Origin: Alphaproteobacteria bacterium HT1-32
GTDB taxonomy: Bacteria; Pseudomonadota; Alphaproteobacteria; Rhodospirillales; HT1-32
Length of the DNA stretch: 64,000 bases
NCBI GenBank assembly: GCA_009649675.1
Contig: WJPL01000001.1
Span: 1,198,469 to 1,262,468, forward strand
Direction of reading: 5' to 3'
The notes beneath the pieces were generated by a model. The model made no database searches. It was not told where the DNA came from and was given only the letters and a program-made list of their open reading frames with translations. Positions 48,170 through 60,604 of this stretch are shown in pieces (the first letter of the stretch is position 1; each line of letters starts with the position of its first letter). The position numbers and the translations under genes are program-made.

Positions 48170-49231
48170 TCAGGCACTGTCCTTGAGATCAAGGGCACCT
48201 TCGTCCAGATCAACTTCAGATTTGACCTGATTGCGACCGCTGTGCTTGGCGAGATACAGCGCCTCGTCCGCACGCTGGATCCACTGCGATAACGGTTCAC
48301 CATAACGGTACTTTGCCGCCCCGAGAGACAGGGTAATCGTGCCGAGATCGGTTCCGTTCTTCCGGTTCACCATCTTCTTGGAGGCCAGACGTTCCCGAAG
48401 CTGATTACCAACCTTGATCGCCTCATCCAGCTTGGTTTTCGGCAGGATGATACCGAACTCTTCCCCGCCATACCGGGCCGCCGTGTCCTGTCCCTTGACG
48501 CATTCGGTCATGGTACGGGCCACCAGCTTCAGCACCTGGTCGCCCATCTGATGGCCGTGGGTATCATTGAATTTCTTGAAGAAGTCGATATCCGACATCA
48601 GCAGACAAAGATCGGTTCCCGCTTCCATTGCCTGTCCGGCTTCATCCCGGATAGTCGCATCAAACAGCTTGCGGTTGGCAATACCGGTCAGGGCATCGGT
48701 CATCGCTTCCTTGCGCATATTGATCAGATCCGCCTTCAGCTGCCGGATTTCCTGACTTGATGCACTCAGCTCGGTTTCAAGCTGATCATTCACTTCCTTC
48801 ATCTGGCGGGTTTCGCTCAGAATGTTGGAAACCATCTTTTTGACATCGCCGTCTGATCCCTTGGCCAGCCCACCGGAGAAATTCTCCAGCGCTTCGCCAT
48901 AGCGCTCGGCCCCTTCGGTGCTCTGCCCCATCTGGGTCGCCAGCTGAGCCATCATGGTTTCAAACTTCTTCGCTGCCGTATTCAGACGGTCGGATTCTTT
49001 CTGGAAGCTGAAGAATTTTGAATGCAGTTCATCATTCACCCGCGCATTGAATTCGCGCTCGTTGCTGATCAGGACATCAATGGTGCGTTTCAGGTCGGGG
49101 AACTTTTCCGAGACATAACAGTACCACACCATAAAATTCGACGGGGTTTTGGGCACGCCAAGCTGTTCCATCCGGGCAAGCGCCTGCCCGGAATATTCTT
49201 CCGCCTGTTCAAGACTATCGGAGAATTCCAC
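48170..49231 (-). CDS. soluble diguanylate cyclase (GGDEF)
   Basis: 353 residues from a GTG. N-terminal helical region (about 1-160, ending in a coiled coil QMKEVNDQLETELSASSQEIRQLKADL) with no membrane helix. The C-terminal GGDEF domain is intact: DALTGIANRKLFD, DIDFFKKFNDTHGHQMGD, and the active site RYGGEEFGIILP. The I-site RxxD position upstream reads TECVKGQD and is not conserved, so product inhibition may be weak. The N-terminal domain (QLGVPKTPSNFMVWYCYVSEKFPDLKRTID) recurs in other alphaproteobacterial cyclases but has no known signal. Confidence 0.9.
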   Translation of the reverse strand: MEFSDSLEQAEEYSGQALARMEQLGVPKTPSNFMVWYCYVSEKFPDLKRTIDVLISNEREFNARVNDELHSKFFSFQKESDRLNTAAKKFETMMAQLATQMGQSTEGAERYGEALENFSGGLAKGSDGDVKKMVSNILSETRQMKEVNDQLETELSASSQEIRQLKADLINMRKEAMTDALTGIANRKLFDATIRDEAGQAMEAGTDLCLLMSDIDFFKKFNDTHGHQMGDQVLKLVARTMTECVKGQDTAARYGGEEFGIILPKTKLDEAIKVGNQLRERLASKKMVNRKNGTDLGTITLSLGAAKYRYGEPLSQWIQRADEALYLAKHSGRNQVKSEVDLDEGALDLKDSA

Positions 49232-49343
49232 CTCTATCTGGCCCCCATCTTAATATATTTCCCAGAACCCCACGATTCCCCATCCCCTAGATTACGCCAT
49301 GTAACCGTGAGGCCAAGCCTCTTTTCAATCGACGCGGGCAGCG

Positions 49344-49826
49344 TCAGCCCGGCTTAAGACCAATATGTCGCCCGGCCTTTCCCGGCCAGGGGATTTCCCT
49401 GTGTGTCACATGAAGTTGTTGCAGTTTTTCAGCCGGCTTTCCTGACCAGTCGACACTGCGGCGGCGTTCAAGATCAACATGTACGACGATGATGTCCGTC
49501 GATGCCGCGAGATAGCCGTCCCCTGCATGATACATCTGATGAAACAGGTGAACCCGTTTCTCGTTCAGGCCGAGAATCTGGGTTGTCACCGACAGCGACG
49601 CGCCCTCCCGCAATTCGCGCAGATAGTTGACATGCGTCTCCGAAACAAAGACCGAACAGTTCGTCGCCAGCCGGTAGCTTTCATCAATTCCGACATGATC
49701 AAGAAACGTATCTGTCGCGTGATCAAAGGCGAGAACGTAATACGCCACATTCATGTGGCCATTGTAATCGATCCATTCGGGTTGCACCTTCGCGCGGTGC
49801 AGATTGAAAAGCTGGTTATCTGTCAT
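49344..49826 (-). CDS. acyl-CoA thioesterase, 4HBT hotdog family
   Basis: 160 residues. Hotdog-fold thioesterase: VQPEWIDYNGHMNVAYYVLAFDHATDTFLD contains the D-x-x-x-H-x-N active-site segment (DYNGHMN), and FVSETHVNYLRELREGASL the second strand. Similar proteins are often fused to or next to L-carnitine dehydrogenase, but no carnitine gene is here. Cytoplasmic. It is divergent from the following permease with a 73-94 bp spacer. Confidence 0.85.
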   Translation of the reverse strand: MTDNQLFNLHRAKVQPEWIDYNGHMNVAYYVLAFDHATDTFLDHVGIDESYRLATNCSVFVSETHVNYLRELREGASLSVTTQILGLNEKRVHLFHQMYHAGDGYLAASTDIIVVHVDLERRRSVDWSGKPAEKLQQLHVTHREIPWPGKAGRHIGLKPG

Positions 49827-49899
49827 GTCGGCAGAGTATCAATTCAGTCTGTTCAGGCACAGGCCAAATCCACCGGCCTGATGACAGGAGGACGGGACC

Positions 49900-50826
49900 A
49901 TTCTGCGAATTCTGGGCTTCATGGGCGTACATGCCGCCCGGTTTCTGGCCGTCGGCGTTTTCATCGGACTGCTGTTTCCGCCCGTTGCCGCGCTTCTGAA
50001 ACCCTTGCTGGCACCTGCCGTGGCGTTGCTGCTGTCTGTTGCCATGGTCCGGATTGACTGGAGTCAGGTGCTGATCCACGGGCGGCGGCTGCGGCTCAGC
50101 CTTTCAGTCCTGCTCTGGCTGACCGTCATTTCCCCGGTGGTCACCTGGGTTATCTGCCGGGCGATTGATCTGCCACCCGCCTTCACCACCGCGCTGGTTC
50201 TGATGGCCGCCGCGCCGCCGGTTACATCATCAATTGCGATTGCCCTGATCTCCCGGCTGGATGCAGCACTGGTTCTGCTGGGCACCCTGTCCGCCACCCT
50301 GATTGTCCCGCTGACCCTGCCACCCTTATCGCTGGAACTGCTGGGCCTGCCGATTGAACTGTCCGTTCTAGAACTGTCCGGACGCCTCGCACTGATGGTC
50401 GGCAGCGCGCTGGCCGGCTCCCTCATCATCAGACGCCTGCTCGGCAAAGAAGGTCTGGCACGCCATGCCGAGGCACTGGACGGGGTGACGGTGGTGCTGA
50501 TGCTGACATTCGGAATTGCCATCATGGACGGAGTCACCAACGCTGCCTTCGCTGACCCGCTTTTCGTCATTTACTGTGTGGCGATCTCCTTCATTGCCAA
50601 TATCGGTCTGCAACTCATCGGTGCCGCCAGCTTCTTCTGGCTTGGATGGCGGGGTGCAATTTCCATGGCGCTGCCGTCCGGCAATCGCAACATGGGGCTG
50701 CTGCTGTCCGTGCTCGGCAGCACCGCAGCCCCGGAGTCAGCCCTGTACTTCGCTATCGGGCAGCTGCCGATTTACATGCTGCCCGCCATCCTTGCCCCGA
50801 TCTATCGCCGCGCCGCTCAGCGGTAG
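49900..50826 (+). CDS. bile acid:sodium symporter-like permease
   Basis: About 301-308 residues with eight to ten hydrophobic helices (LAVGVFIGLLFPPVAALLKPLLAPAVALLLSVAMVRIDW at the N-terminus; SGNRNMGLLLSVLG near the C-terminus), as in the BASS/SBF family; the second-half glycine-asparagine segment matches the crossover region that binds sodium. The substrate is unknown. The first in-frame ATG is 49921, but a perfect AGGAGG at 49886-49891 is spaced for an ATT at 49900 or CTG at 49903 in the same frame, so the true start may be earlier and unusual. The 3' end overlaps the M24 gene by 10 bp. Confidence 0.75.
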   Translation: MLRILGFMGVHAARFLAVGVFIGLLFPPVAALLKPLLAPAVALLLSVAMVRIDWSQVLIHGRRLRLSLSVLLWLTVISPVVTWVICRAIDLPPAFTTALVLMAAAPPVTSSIAIALISRLDAALVLLGTLSATLIVPLTLPPLSLELLGLPIELSVLELSGRLALMVGSALAGSLIIRRLLGKEGLARHAEALDGVTVVLMLTFGIAIMDGVTNAAFADPLFVIYCVAISFIANIGLQLIGAASFFWLGWRGAISMALPSGNRNMGLLLSVLGSTAAPESALYFAIGQLPIYMLPAILAPIYRRAAQR

Positions 50827-51980
50827 ACGATCTCCTGACTGTAAGGCGTCAGCAGCTCATATCCGGTTTCGGTCACACGGATACATTCACTGAACACGAC
50901 GCCGCCCTCGCCCGGATATTTGATATCCGGAATCAGGTGAAACACCATGTTCGGCTCCAGCACCAACGGATCACCTTCACGCAGCGAGGCAATGCGGCCT
51001 TCGCCCCAGTCCGGCGGGAAACCGATACCGATGGCATAACCGGTACGATGACGGAAGCCCTCTGCAAACCCGGCTTTCTCGATCACATCGCGGGCGGCCT
51101 TGTCGACATCACCGGAGGTCGCACCCGGCTTGATCGCCGCCAGACCGGCATTCAGTGAATCGCGCGACGCCAGCGCCATATCCACCCAGCGCTGATCCGG
51201 TTTGCCGATAATTGCCGTGCGCGACAGCATCGCGTTGTAACGCTCATAGGTGCCGCCTGCCTCAATATAGAAGACATCATTATCGCGGATCGGGCGGCGC
51301 TTGGCGCATTCAAAGGCCGTGCCCGCAGCAATGCCGGTCACAAACTGGGCAGAATGCCCGAGATATTCACTGCCTGCCTTGTGCAGTCCGTAATGACCGG
51401 CTGCCGATACATCATTATCGGTCGCGCCCGGCCGGATCGCATCCATCGCCGCAGTCATTGAGGCCGCACAGCATTCACCGGCCCGCCTGATATAGGCCAC
51501 TTCAGCGTCCGACTTGATCATCCGGACCTGCTCGACAATGCCGGAGCAGTCAACCGGTTCACGGCCCAGACGGGCAACCAGGTCGCGGTACTGTTTTACC
51601 GAGAAGAACCAGGCATCGTCCTGGCTGGCGATACGCGCATTCTGCAGACCGTATTTTTCCAGACAGCGCCAGGTGGCATCAAAAACGTTCTCCGTATCCT
51701 GATAGCCTTCGACATTGTCGAACCAGGCCATGATCCGGACCGTATCCGTATTCAGATAGCGGGTCAGGATGAAGGGCTCGCCATCAACCGGCAGGAACAT
51801 CATCTGGAAGGTGAAGTAACCGAGCGAATGATACCCGGAGAGATAATAGATGTTCTCCGGCGAGGTCAGCAGCAGAACGTCAACGCCTGCTTCCTGCATC
51901 CGTCGGCGAACGGCATCATTGCGCGCCCTGAATTCCTCAACAGAGAAGGGCAGTGGATACAGATCTTCCATGGTCGTCAT
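50817..51980 (-). CDS. M24-family hydrolase, creatinase/ectoine-hydrolase-like
   Basis: 387 residues: N-terminal creatinase domain (FSVEEFRARNDAVRRRMQEAGVDVLLLTSPENIYYLSGYHS) and C-terminal pita-bread domain. The usual metal ligands are not conserved: the D-x-G...D segment reads IEAGGTYERYNAMLSRT. The catalytic-type histidines are kept (EYLGHSAQF and FRHRTGYAIGIGFPPDWGEG). This matches metal-free creatinase-like enzymes such as DoeA, which opens ectoine, rather than Xaa-Pro aminopeptidase. No ectoine genes adjoin, so the substrate is unproven. Confidence 0.85.
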   Translation of the reverse strand: MTTMEDLYPLPFSVEEFRARNDAVRRRMQEAGVDVLLLTSPENIYYLSGYHSLGYFTFQMMFLPVDGEPFILTRYLNTDTVRIMAWFDNVEGYQDTENVFDATWRCLEKYGLQNARIASQDDAWFFSVKQYRDLVARLGREPVDCSGIVEQVRMIKSDAEVAYIRRAGECCAASMTAAMDAIRPGATDNDVSAAGHYGLHKAGSEYLGHSAQFVTGIAAGTAFECAKRRPIRDNDVFYIEAGGTYERYNAMLSRTAIIGKPDQRWVDMALASRDSLNAGLAAIKPGATSGDVDKAARDVIEKAGFAEGFRHRTGYAIGIGFPPDWGEGRIASLREGDPLVLEPNMVFHLIPDIKYPGEGGVVFSECIRVTETGYELLTPYSQEIVYR

Positions 51981-52038
51981 GATGGCTCCTTTAACTTACT
52001 GACTGGACTAGATTTGACTTCAAAAAACAGGCGGGACT

Positions 52039-53007
52039 TCAGGATACGCGGGACCTCTTGGACTTGTAGACATCAATCGCGGCGGAAATATCCGTCGCAA
52101 AGGCAGCTTTTTCCCGGTCCGGGTGAAAGGCTGCCTGAATTGCCTGTGATACCGGCAACAGCAGCTTCAGGTCTTTCGGGGGCGGATTGCGCCAGTCGTT
52201 CCGGACCGCCGTCGCAACCCGGATCAGGGTCAGGGCCAGTTCCGAGATATGCTCGAATTCGGTGCCTTCCATCCGGCGGCTGAGATCACGCGCCGCATCC
52301 AGCATGCTGGTCAGATGCTCTTCGATCTCCTCATCAATATTGCCTTTCTGATAGGCGTCCATGACAAGACGGACCTGCATCGCCCCCTGAAACGATAACC
52401 GTTCCATCTTCTGTTCATTGATGACCCGAACCGTGGCATCAATTTTTTCCTGCACCTCTTCGAGGCTCTCTTCACCCGTCGCCTTGGCAGCGAGAACATT
52501 CGGCACCACCGTCAGCGGCACATTTGAATCCCGGTCTTCCTGCTTGCGCCGGTCCGGGCCGATATAATCAGAGGTAACGACAAACGGTTTGCGGGCGCGG
52601 ATCAGGACACGAATCCGGTCTTTCAGCTGCTGGACAGAAATCGGCTTGGCCAGCAGCTCGTCAGCGCCTGATTCCACCACCGCCCGCACGATATCCTTGC
52701 TGGCTTCCCAGGTGGTGCAGATGATCGGCACAAACGGGTTCGACCCGACCCAGTTATGACGAATCTGATTGATCAACTGGCAGATTTCACCTGGCGGCAA
52801 ATCGACATCAACAATCGCCAGATCCGGGATCGATTTCGTCCAGTCCTCGCGAAATTCCTCTGCGGTCTTCGGTGAGCGAATATCGCGGATACCGATATCC
52901 TGCAGCGCAGAGCGAACCATCGATCTTACGGGGTCCGACGGTTCTGCCAGCAGCACGCTGACCTCGCCGAAGCCCATTTTGGAAAGATCATTAGTTTCCA
53001 GCACCAT
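52039..53007 (-). CDS. response regulator receiver protein with unknown output
   Basis: 322 residues. Receiver domain from about residue 15 to 135: SVLLAEPSDPVRSMVRSALQDIG, the phospho-acceptor Asp in LAIVDVDLPPG, Thr in IICTTWE, and the Lys in ELLAKPIS. The rest (about 140-322) is predicted helical with EESLEEVQEKIDATVRVINEQKMERLSFQGAMQVRLVMDAYQKGNIDEEIEEHLTSMLDAARDLSRRMEG, and I recognise no HTH, GGDEF or enzyme motif. No kinase adjoins. An internal ATG at 52977 is a possible start. Confidence 0.85.
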   Translation of the reverse strand: MVLETNDLSKMGFGEVSVLLAEPSDPVRSMVRSALQDIGIRDIRSPKTAEEFREDWTKSIPDLAIVDVDLPPGEICQLINQIRHNWVGSNPFVPIICTTWEASKDIVRAVVESGADELLAKPISVQQLKDRIRVLIRARKPFVVTSDYIGPDRRKQEDRDSNVPLTVVPNVLAAKATGEESLEEVQEKIDATVRVINEQKMERLSFQGAMQVRLVMDAYQKGNIDEEIEEHLTSMLDAARDLSRRMEGTEFEHISELALTLIRVATAVRNDWRNPPPKDLKLLLPVSQAIQAAFHPDREKAAFATDISAAIDVYKSKRSRVS

Positions 53008-53104
53008 AACGCCCGGTCAACCCACAGTCATTCACCCCATGAGAAGTACCATAGGCGTGGCCCTGCAGTCTGGCAAACCTCCCCGCAGCCTCGCCACGGA
53101 TATG

Positions 53105-55749
53105 TCAGGCAGCCGCCCGGACTTTCAGCGGATCATAGTTGAGAGACGGTGCCAGCCACCGTTCGACTTCGCTGACATCCATCCCCTTGCGACGGGCATA
53201 ATCCTCAACCTGATCCCGCTCGATCCCCCCGACGCCGAAGTAGCGGCTGTCCGGATGGCTGAAATAGAGCCCCGAAACACTGGCCGCCGGGGTCATGGCA
53301 AAACTCTCCGTCAGCGCTGCGCCAATGGCGGTTTCCGTATCCAGTAACTCGAACAGGGTTCGTTTTTCCGTATGGTCCGGGCAGGCCGGATAACCCGGTG
53401 CCGGACGGATGCCGCGATAGCCTTCTTCGATCAGCTCGTCGTTGCTCAGCTGTTCATCAGCAGCATAGCCCCAGAATTCTGTCCGGACCCGGCGGTGCAT
53501 GTCTTCTGCCAGCGCTTCGGCAAACCGGTCGCCCAGCGCCTTGACCATGATCGAACTGTAATCATCGCCTGCCGCCTCATATTCGCTGGCGATCTCGTCA
53601 ATGCCCGGCCCTGCTGTCACCGTGAAGCCGCCCAGCCAGTCCGGCTGACCGGCATCAGCCGGTGCGATGAAATCAGCCAGACAGAAATTTGCCCGGCCAC
53701 CTTCCCGGCGCGCCATCTGCTGACGCAGCATATGAAACCGGCGCTGTTCTGACTGACGGCTGTCGTCGCTGTAGATCACGATATCTTCGTCACAGGAAGC
53801 GGCCGGCCAGAATCCGACCACCGCAGCCGGTGCCACACGGTCATCAGCGACCAGTTTTTTCAGCATCTCCTGCGCATCACTGAACAGTTCCCGCGCTGCC
53901 GGACCCTTGACCGAGTCTTCGAGAATTTCCGGATAACGACCCTTCATGTCCCAGGCAGAGAAGAACGGCCGCCAGTCCATGACATCAACCAGACGGGACT
54001 TGTCGTAATTCGCAAATACCCGCGTGCCGGTAAATACCGGGCGCGGCGGAGTATAGGACTTCCAGTCCGGTGCAAAGGCATTGGCCCGGGCGGCTTCGAT
54101 TGCGACCCGTTCTTTTCGTTCCCCCTGCGAGGCATAGGCTTCGCGGACCTTGCTGTATTCTGCTGAAACCTCGCCGGCGATCTCCTCGCGGGAGCCGAGC
54201 AAACGGCTGGCAACACCGACAGCGCGGGAGGCATCGGGCACATAGATCACCGGATGATCGTAATTCTGGTCGATCTTGACGGCCGTATGCACCTTCGAGG
54301 TTGTCGCGCCACCAATCATCAGCGGCAGGTTCATGCCTGCCCGCTGCATTTCCGACGCCACATAGCACATCTCGTCAAGACTGGGCGTGATCAGTCCGGA
54401 CAATCCGATGATGTCGGCCTTTTCCTTGCGGGCCTCATCAAGAATTTTCTGGGCCGGTACCATGACGCCCAGATCAACCACATCATAATTGTTACATTGC
54501 AGCACAACACCGACGATGTTCTTGCCGATGTCATGCACGTCGCCCTTGACCGTCGCCATCAGGATCTTGCCCTTGGCCTGACGTTCCTCGCCTTCGCTTT
54601 CCTTCTCGATGAAGGGCAGCAGATAGCCGACACCCTGTTTCATGACGCGGGCGCTTTTAACCACCTGGGGCAGGAACATCTTGCCGGACCCGAACAGGTC
54701 GCCGACCACATTCATGCCATCCATCAGCGGGCCTTCGATGACATCCAGCGTGCGGGTCGATGCCAGACGGGCTTCCTCAACATCCTCGACGATGAACTGC
54801 CCGATACCGTGAACCAGCGCATAGGTCAGCCGCTCCGTCACCGGCGCTTCACGCCAGCGCAGGTCAACTTCCGTCTTCTTGCCCGCCCCGCGATAGGTTT
54901 CTGCCAGATCGACCAGCCGCTCGGTTGCGTCGTCACGCCGGTTCAGGACGACATCTTCAACGGCTTCGCGCAGATCAAGCGGGATATCTTCATAGACGGC
55001 CAGCTGTCCGGCATTGACGATACCCATATCCATACCCGCCGGAATGGCGTGATACAGAAACACAGAATGCATCGCCTCGCGGACCGCATCATTTCCCCGG
55101 AACGAGAAAGAGACGTTCGACAGGCCGCCGGAAACATGCACGCCCGGCAGCGTTTCGCGAATCTTGCGGGTCGCCGTGATAAAGGCGTTGGCATAATCAT
55201 TATGCTCATCAATGCCGGTCGCGATGGCGAAGATGTTCGGGTCGAAGATAATGTCTTCCGGCGGAAAGCCGACCTGATTGACCAGAATATCATAGGCCCG
55301 GGTACAGATATCGACCTTGCGGTCGACCGTATCGGCCTGACCTTCTTCATCGAATGCCATGACAACAACAGCAGCCCCGTAACGGCGTACCAGTCTGGCC
55401 TGCTCAATGAATGCGGCTTCGCCTTCCTTCATGCTGATCGAATTGACGACACCCTTGCCCTGCAGGCATTTCAGACCGGCCTCGATAATTGGCCATTTCG
55501 AGGAATCGACCATCACCGGCACCCGGCTGATATCCGGCTCGGAAGCGATCAGGTTCAGAAAGCGAACCATTGCGCCCTGCGAATCCAGCATCCCGTCATC
55601 CATATTGACGTCGATGATCTGGGCACCGTTTTCAACCTGCTGGCGGGCGACTTCGACCGCGGCTTCATAATCACCGTTCAGGATCAGCTTCCGGAATCTG
55701 GCCGAACCGGTGACGTTCGTGCGCTCACCGACATTGATAAAGTTACCGA

Positions 55750-55753
<4 letters not shown>
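53105..55753 (-). CDS. metH: cobalamin-dependent methionine synthase, folate/B12/activation part
   Basis: 882 residues. In order: pterin-binding domain ([31 protein letters not shown]), the B12 cap, the cobalamin domain with [14 protein letters not shown] (axial His) at about residues 410-425, [13 protein letters not shown] and GGATTSKVH, then the SAM-dependent reactivation domain ending with [22 protein letters not shown]. It lacks the N-terminal homocysteine domain, which is the separate gene upstream; the two overlap by 4 bp (ATGA). Methyl transfer from 5-methyl-THF via cobalamin to homocysteine would need both proteins together. Confidence 0.96.
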
Positions 55754-58765
<3,012 letters not shown>

Positions 58766-58791
58766 CGCATGCTCCAATAATTCTATGCCGA

Positions 58792-58811
58792 TATAAACAT
58801 ATCTTTATATG
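58792..58811. promoter_or_regulatory. operator-like palindrome before the methionine operon
   Basis: ATATAAACATATCTTTATAT has perfect 7-bp arms ATATAAA (58792-58798) and TTTATAT (58805-58811) around 6 bp. It lies 26 bp before the ATG of the ArsR-methyltransferase gene, in AT-rich DNA. ArsR-type dimers bind such sites, and autoregulation is the simplest reading. Confidence 0.55.
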
Positions 58812-59003
58812 ATGGACAAGATGATTTGAGAATCTGCCGCGCGACAAATCTGCAACAGTGATGCAGCAGAGCATCGCCTGATGACATTTTAGGTGTTGGC
58901 GAGATTAAGGCCTCTGTGATACCTATCCCCTACTATGTCTGCGGAAATAGGCGTCAGCTTTACGTCTGTTGTCTTTTCCTGCTGGCGTAATCAGGGTTGG
59001 TTT

Positions 59004-59855
59004 ATGGCGATGAAACGGGGCCGCACGTCTATGAAGTTGTTGATTCCAAACAATTATAGCTGGATCAAAGGCCTTGCAGTTATCGCGATGCTGGCACTTT
59101 CTGCCTGTGCAACACCGCCGCCTGCCGACGATCCGGAAGCCGTCGCTGAATATAATGAAATCAACGATCCGCTTGAGCCGACGAACCGCGTCATCCTCGA
59201 AGCAAACCTGTTTTTTGATGATATCCTGCTGAAGCCACTCGCGCAGGGTTACCGGTTTGTCCTTCCTGAGCCGGCCCGGGACGGGATCCGAAACGCTCTC
59301 GACAACCTTCGCTCGCCAGTCATTCTCCTGAATGATCTGCTGCAGGGCGAATGGGAACGGGCATTCCAGACCACGATGCGGTTTTGCATCAACACCACCA
59401 TCGGTATTGGTGGCCTGTTCGATGTTGCCAGCGACCTCGGCCTGAAAAGCCATGATGAAGATTTTGGCCAGACGCTTGCCGTCTGGGGTGCGGGCGAAGG
59501 CCCCTTCCTGATGCTGCCGCTGTTTGGTCCGTCCAACATCCGTGACGCGGTTGGCCTGGCTGTCGACAGCTTCAGCAATCCGTTCACCTACTACTTCGAC
59601 AATATCGGCTACGAATGGGCAAATTACACCCGGACGGGCCTGACGGCGCTCGACAAGCGGTCACGTAATCTTGAACTGCTTGATGAGCTCGAAAAAACCT
59701 CCCTCGACTTCTATTCTGCCCTTCGAAACCTGTATCGCCAGCGTCGGGCGGACGAAATCCTGAACGGCCAGCCTGGCGCCAATACCACCGCTCCGGGCGT
59801 CACCTTCCAGTTTGATGATGGCAAGCCGCGGAACGAGACATTGTTGAAGAACTAG
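59004..59855 (+). CDS. mlaA: MlaA/VacJ outer-membrane lipoprotein
   Basis: 283 residues from the ATG at 59004. Signal and lipobox: LAVIAMLALSAC with the Cys as lipid anchor. The core is typical VacJ: NEINDPLEPTNRVILEANLFFDDILLKPLAQGYRFVLPEPARDGIRNALDNLRSPVILLNDLLQG, then DLGLKSHDEDFGQTLAVWGAGEGPFLMLPLFGPSNIRDAVG. MlaA removes phospholipids from the outer leaflet. AGGG lies 7 bp before 59004; ATG 59031 would also work. The gene is followed by mlaC after 3 bp. Confidence 0.92.
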   Translation: MAMKRGRTSMKLLIPNNYSWIKGLAVIAMLALSACATPPPADDPEAVAEYNEINDPLEPTNRVILEANLFFDDILLKPLAQGYRFVLPEPARDGIRNALDNLRSPVILLNDLLQGEWERAFQTTMRFCINTTIGIGGLFDVASDLGLKSHDEDFGQTLAVWGAGEGPFLMLPLFGPSNIRDAVGLAVDSFSNPFTYYFDNIGYEWANYTRTGLTALDKRSRNLELLDELEKTSLDFYSALRNLYRQRRADEILNGQPGANTTAPGVTFQFDDGKPRNETLLKN

Positions 59856-59858
59856 GCC

Positions 59859-60482
59859 ATGGACCTCGTCCTCCGGTCCCCGCTGGCCTTACTGAAATCG
59901 ATTGCTCTGGCGGTTACGCTGGTTTCCGCCAGCCTTTCCGGACCGGCTTCAGCTGCCAGCCCTGAACAGTTCATCGACAACCTGGCCCGGCAGGCCATTG
60001 CCATCACCAACCAGAACATTGCCCAGCCCCAGAAGATCGAACAGTTCCGGGCGCTGCTGAATCAGGGCTTTAATGTTCAGGGTATCGGTCAGTTTGTCCT
60101 CGGGCGATACTGGCGCGCGGCGACTGAGGCAGAACGTGCCGAATATCTGCGCCTGTTTGAAGACTATATCGTCCACTCCTACGCCAAACGCTTTGACGCC
60201 TATCAGGGCGAACAGCTTCAGGTGAATGGCGCACGCCAGGACCCCGCTTCAGGCTCCGTAATGGTCGGGTCTGTCCTTCAATCACCGGGCGGTGGTGAAC
60301 CGGTACGGATCGACTGGCAGCTCCAGCCCGCCGGCAGCAGTTACCAGGTGGTTGATGTTGTCGTCGAAGGGGTCAGCATGGGCGTCACCCAGCGGTCGGA
60401 GTTTGCCTCCGTCATCCGGCGCGGTGGTGGTAAGGTTGAAACCATTATCGACGCCCTGAAAAAAATTCTGGCGAACATATAA
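59859..60482 (+). CDS. mlaC: MlaC/Ttg2D periplasmic phospholipid carrier
   Basis: 207 residues with a Sec signal (LLKSIALAVTLVSASLSGPASAAS). The MlaC lipid-binding fold is seen as FRALLNQGFNVQGIGQFVLGRYWRAATEAERAEYLRLFEDYIVHSYAKRFDAYQGEQLQV and YQVVDVVVEGVSMGVTQRSEFASVIRRGGGKVETIIDALK. It shuttles phospholipids between MlaA and the inner-membrane MlaFEDB complex, whose genes are not in this window. The pair mlaA-mlaC is alone here. Confidence 0.92.
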   Translation: MDLVLRSPLALLKSIALAVTLVSASLSGPASAASPEQFIDNLARQAIAITNQNIAQPQKIEQFRALLNQGFNVQGIGQFVLGRYWRAATEAERAEYLRLFEDYIVHSYAKRFDAYQGEQLQVNGARQDPASGSVMVGSVLQSPGGGEPVRIDWQLQPAGSSYQVVDVVVEGVSMGVTQRSEFASVIRRGGGKVETIIDALKKILANI

Positions 60483-60549
60483 AGCCGCCGGAATTTCACA
60501 AATAACCCCAGGCGACCAGGACATCCCCGGATACCGGGAGAGAATTTAC

Positions 60550-60589
60550 TTGATCGGAAATCATATATCGCTAAATTGAACATTGTTCA
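60550..60589 (+). promoter_or_regulatory. promoter overlapped by an inverted repeat (TetR operator candidate)
   Basis: TTGATC (60550-60555) and TAAATT (60572-60577) with a 16-bp spacer resemble a sigma-70 promoter. The 13-bp repeat TGAACA-T-TGTTCA (60577-60589) overlaps the end of the -10 and the expected start point, 15 bp before the TetR gene. Binding would repress the regulator and the large fusion gene together. Confidence 0.5.
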
Positions 60590-60604
60590 TTTAAGGATAG
60601 CTTC

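Noticed and set aside
60526-60538. Terminator after mlaC
   Set aside because: The CCCGG/CCGGG stem has a 3-nt loop but no T-run, so it is too weak to call.
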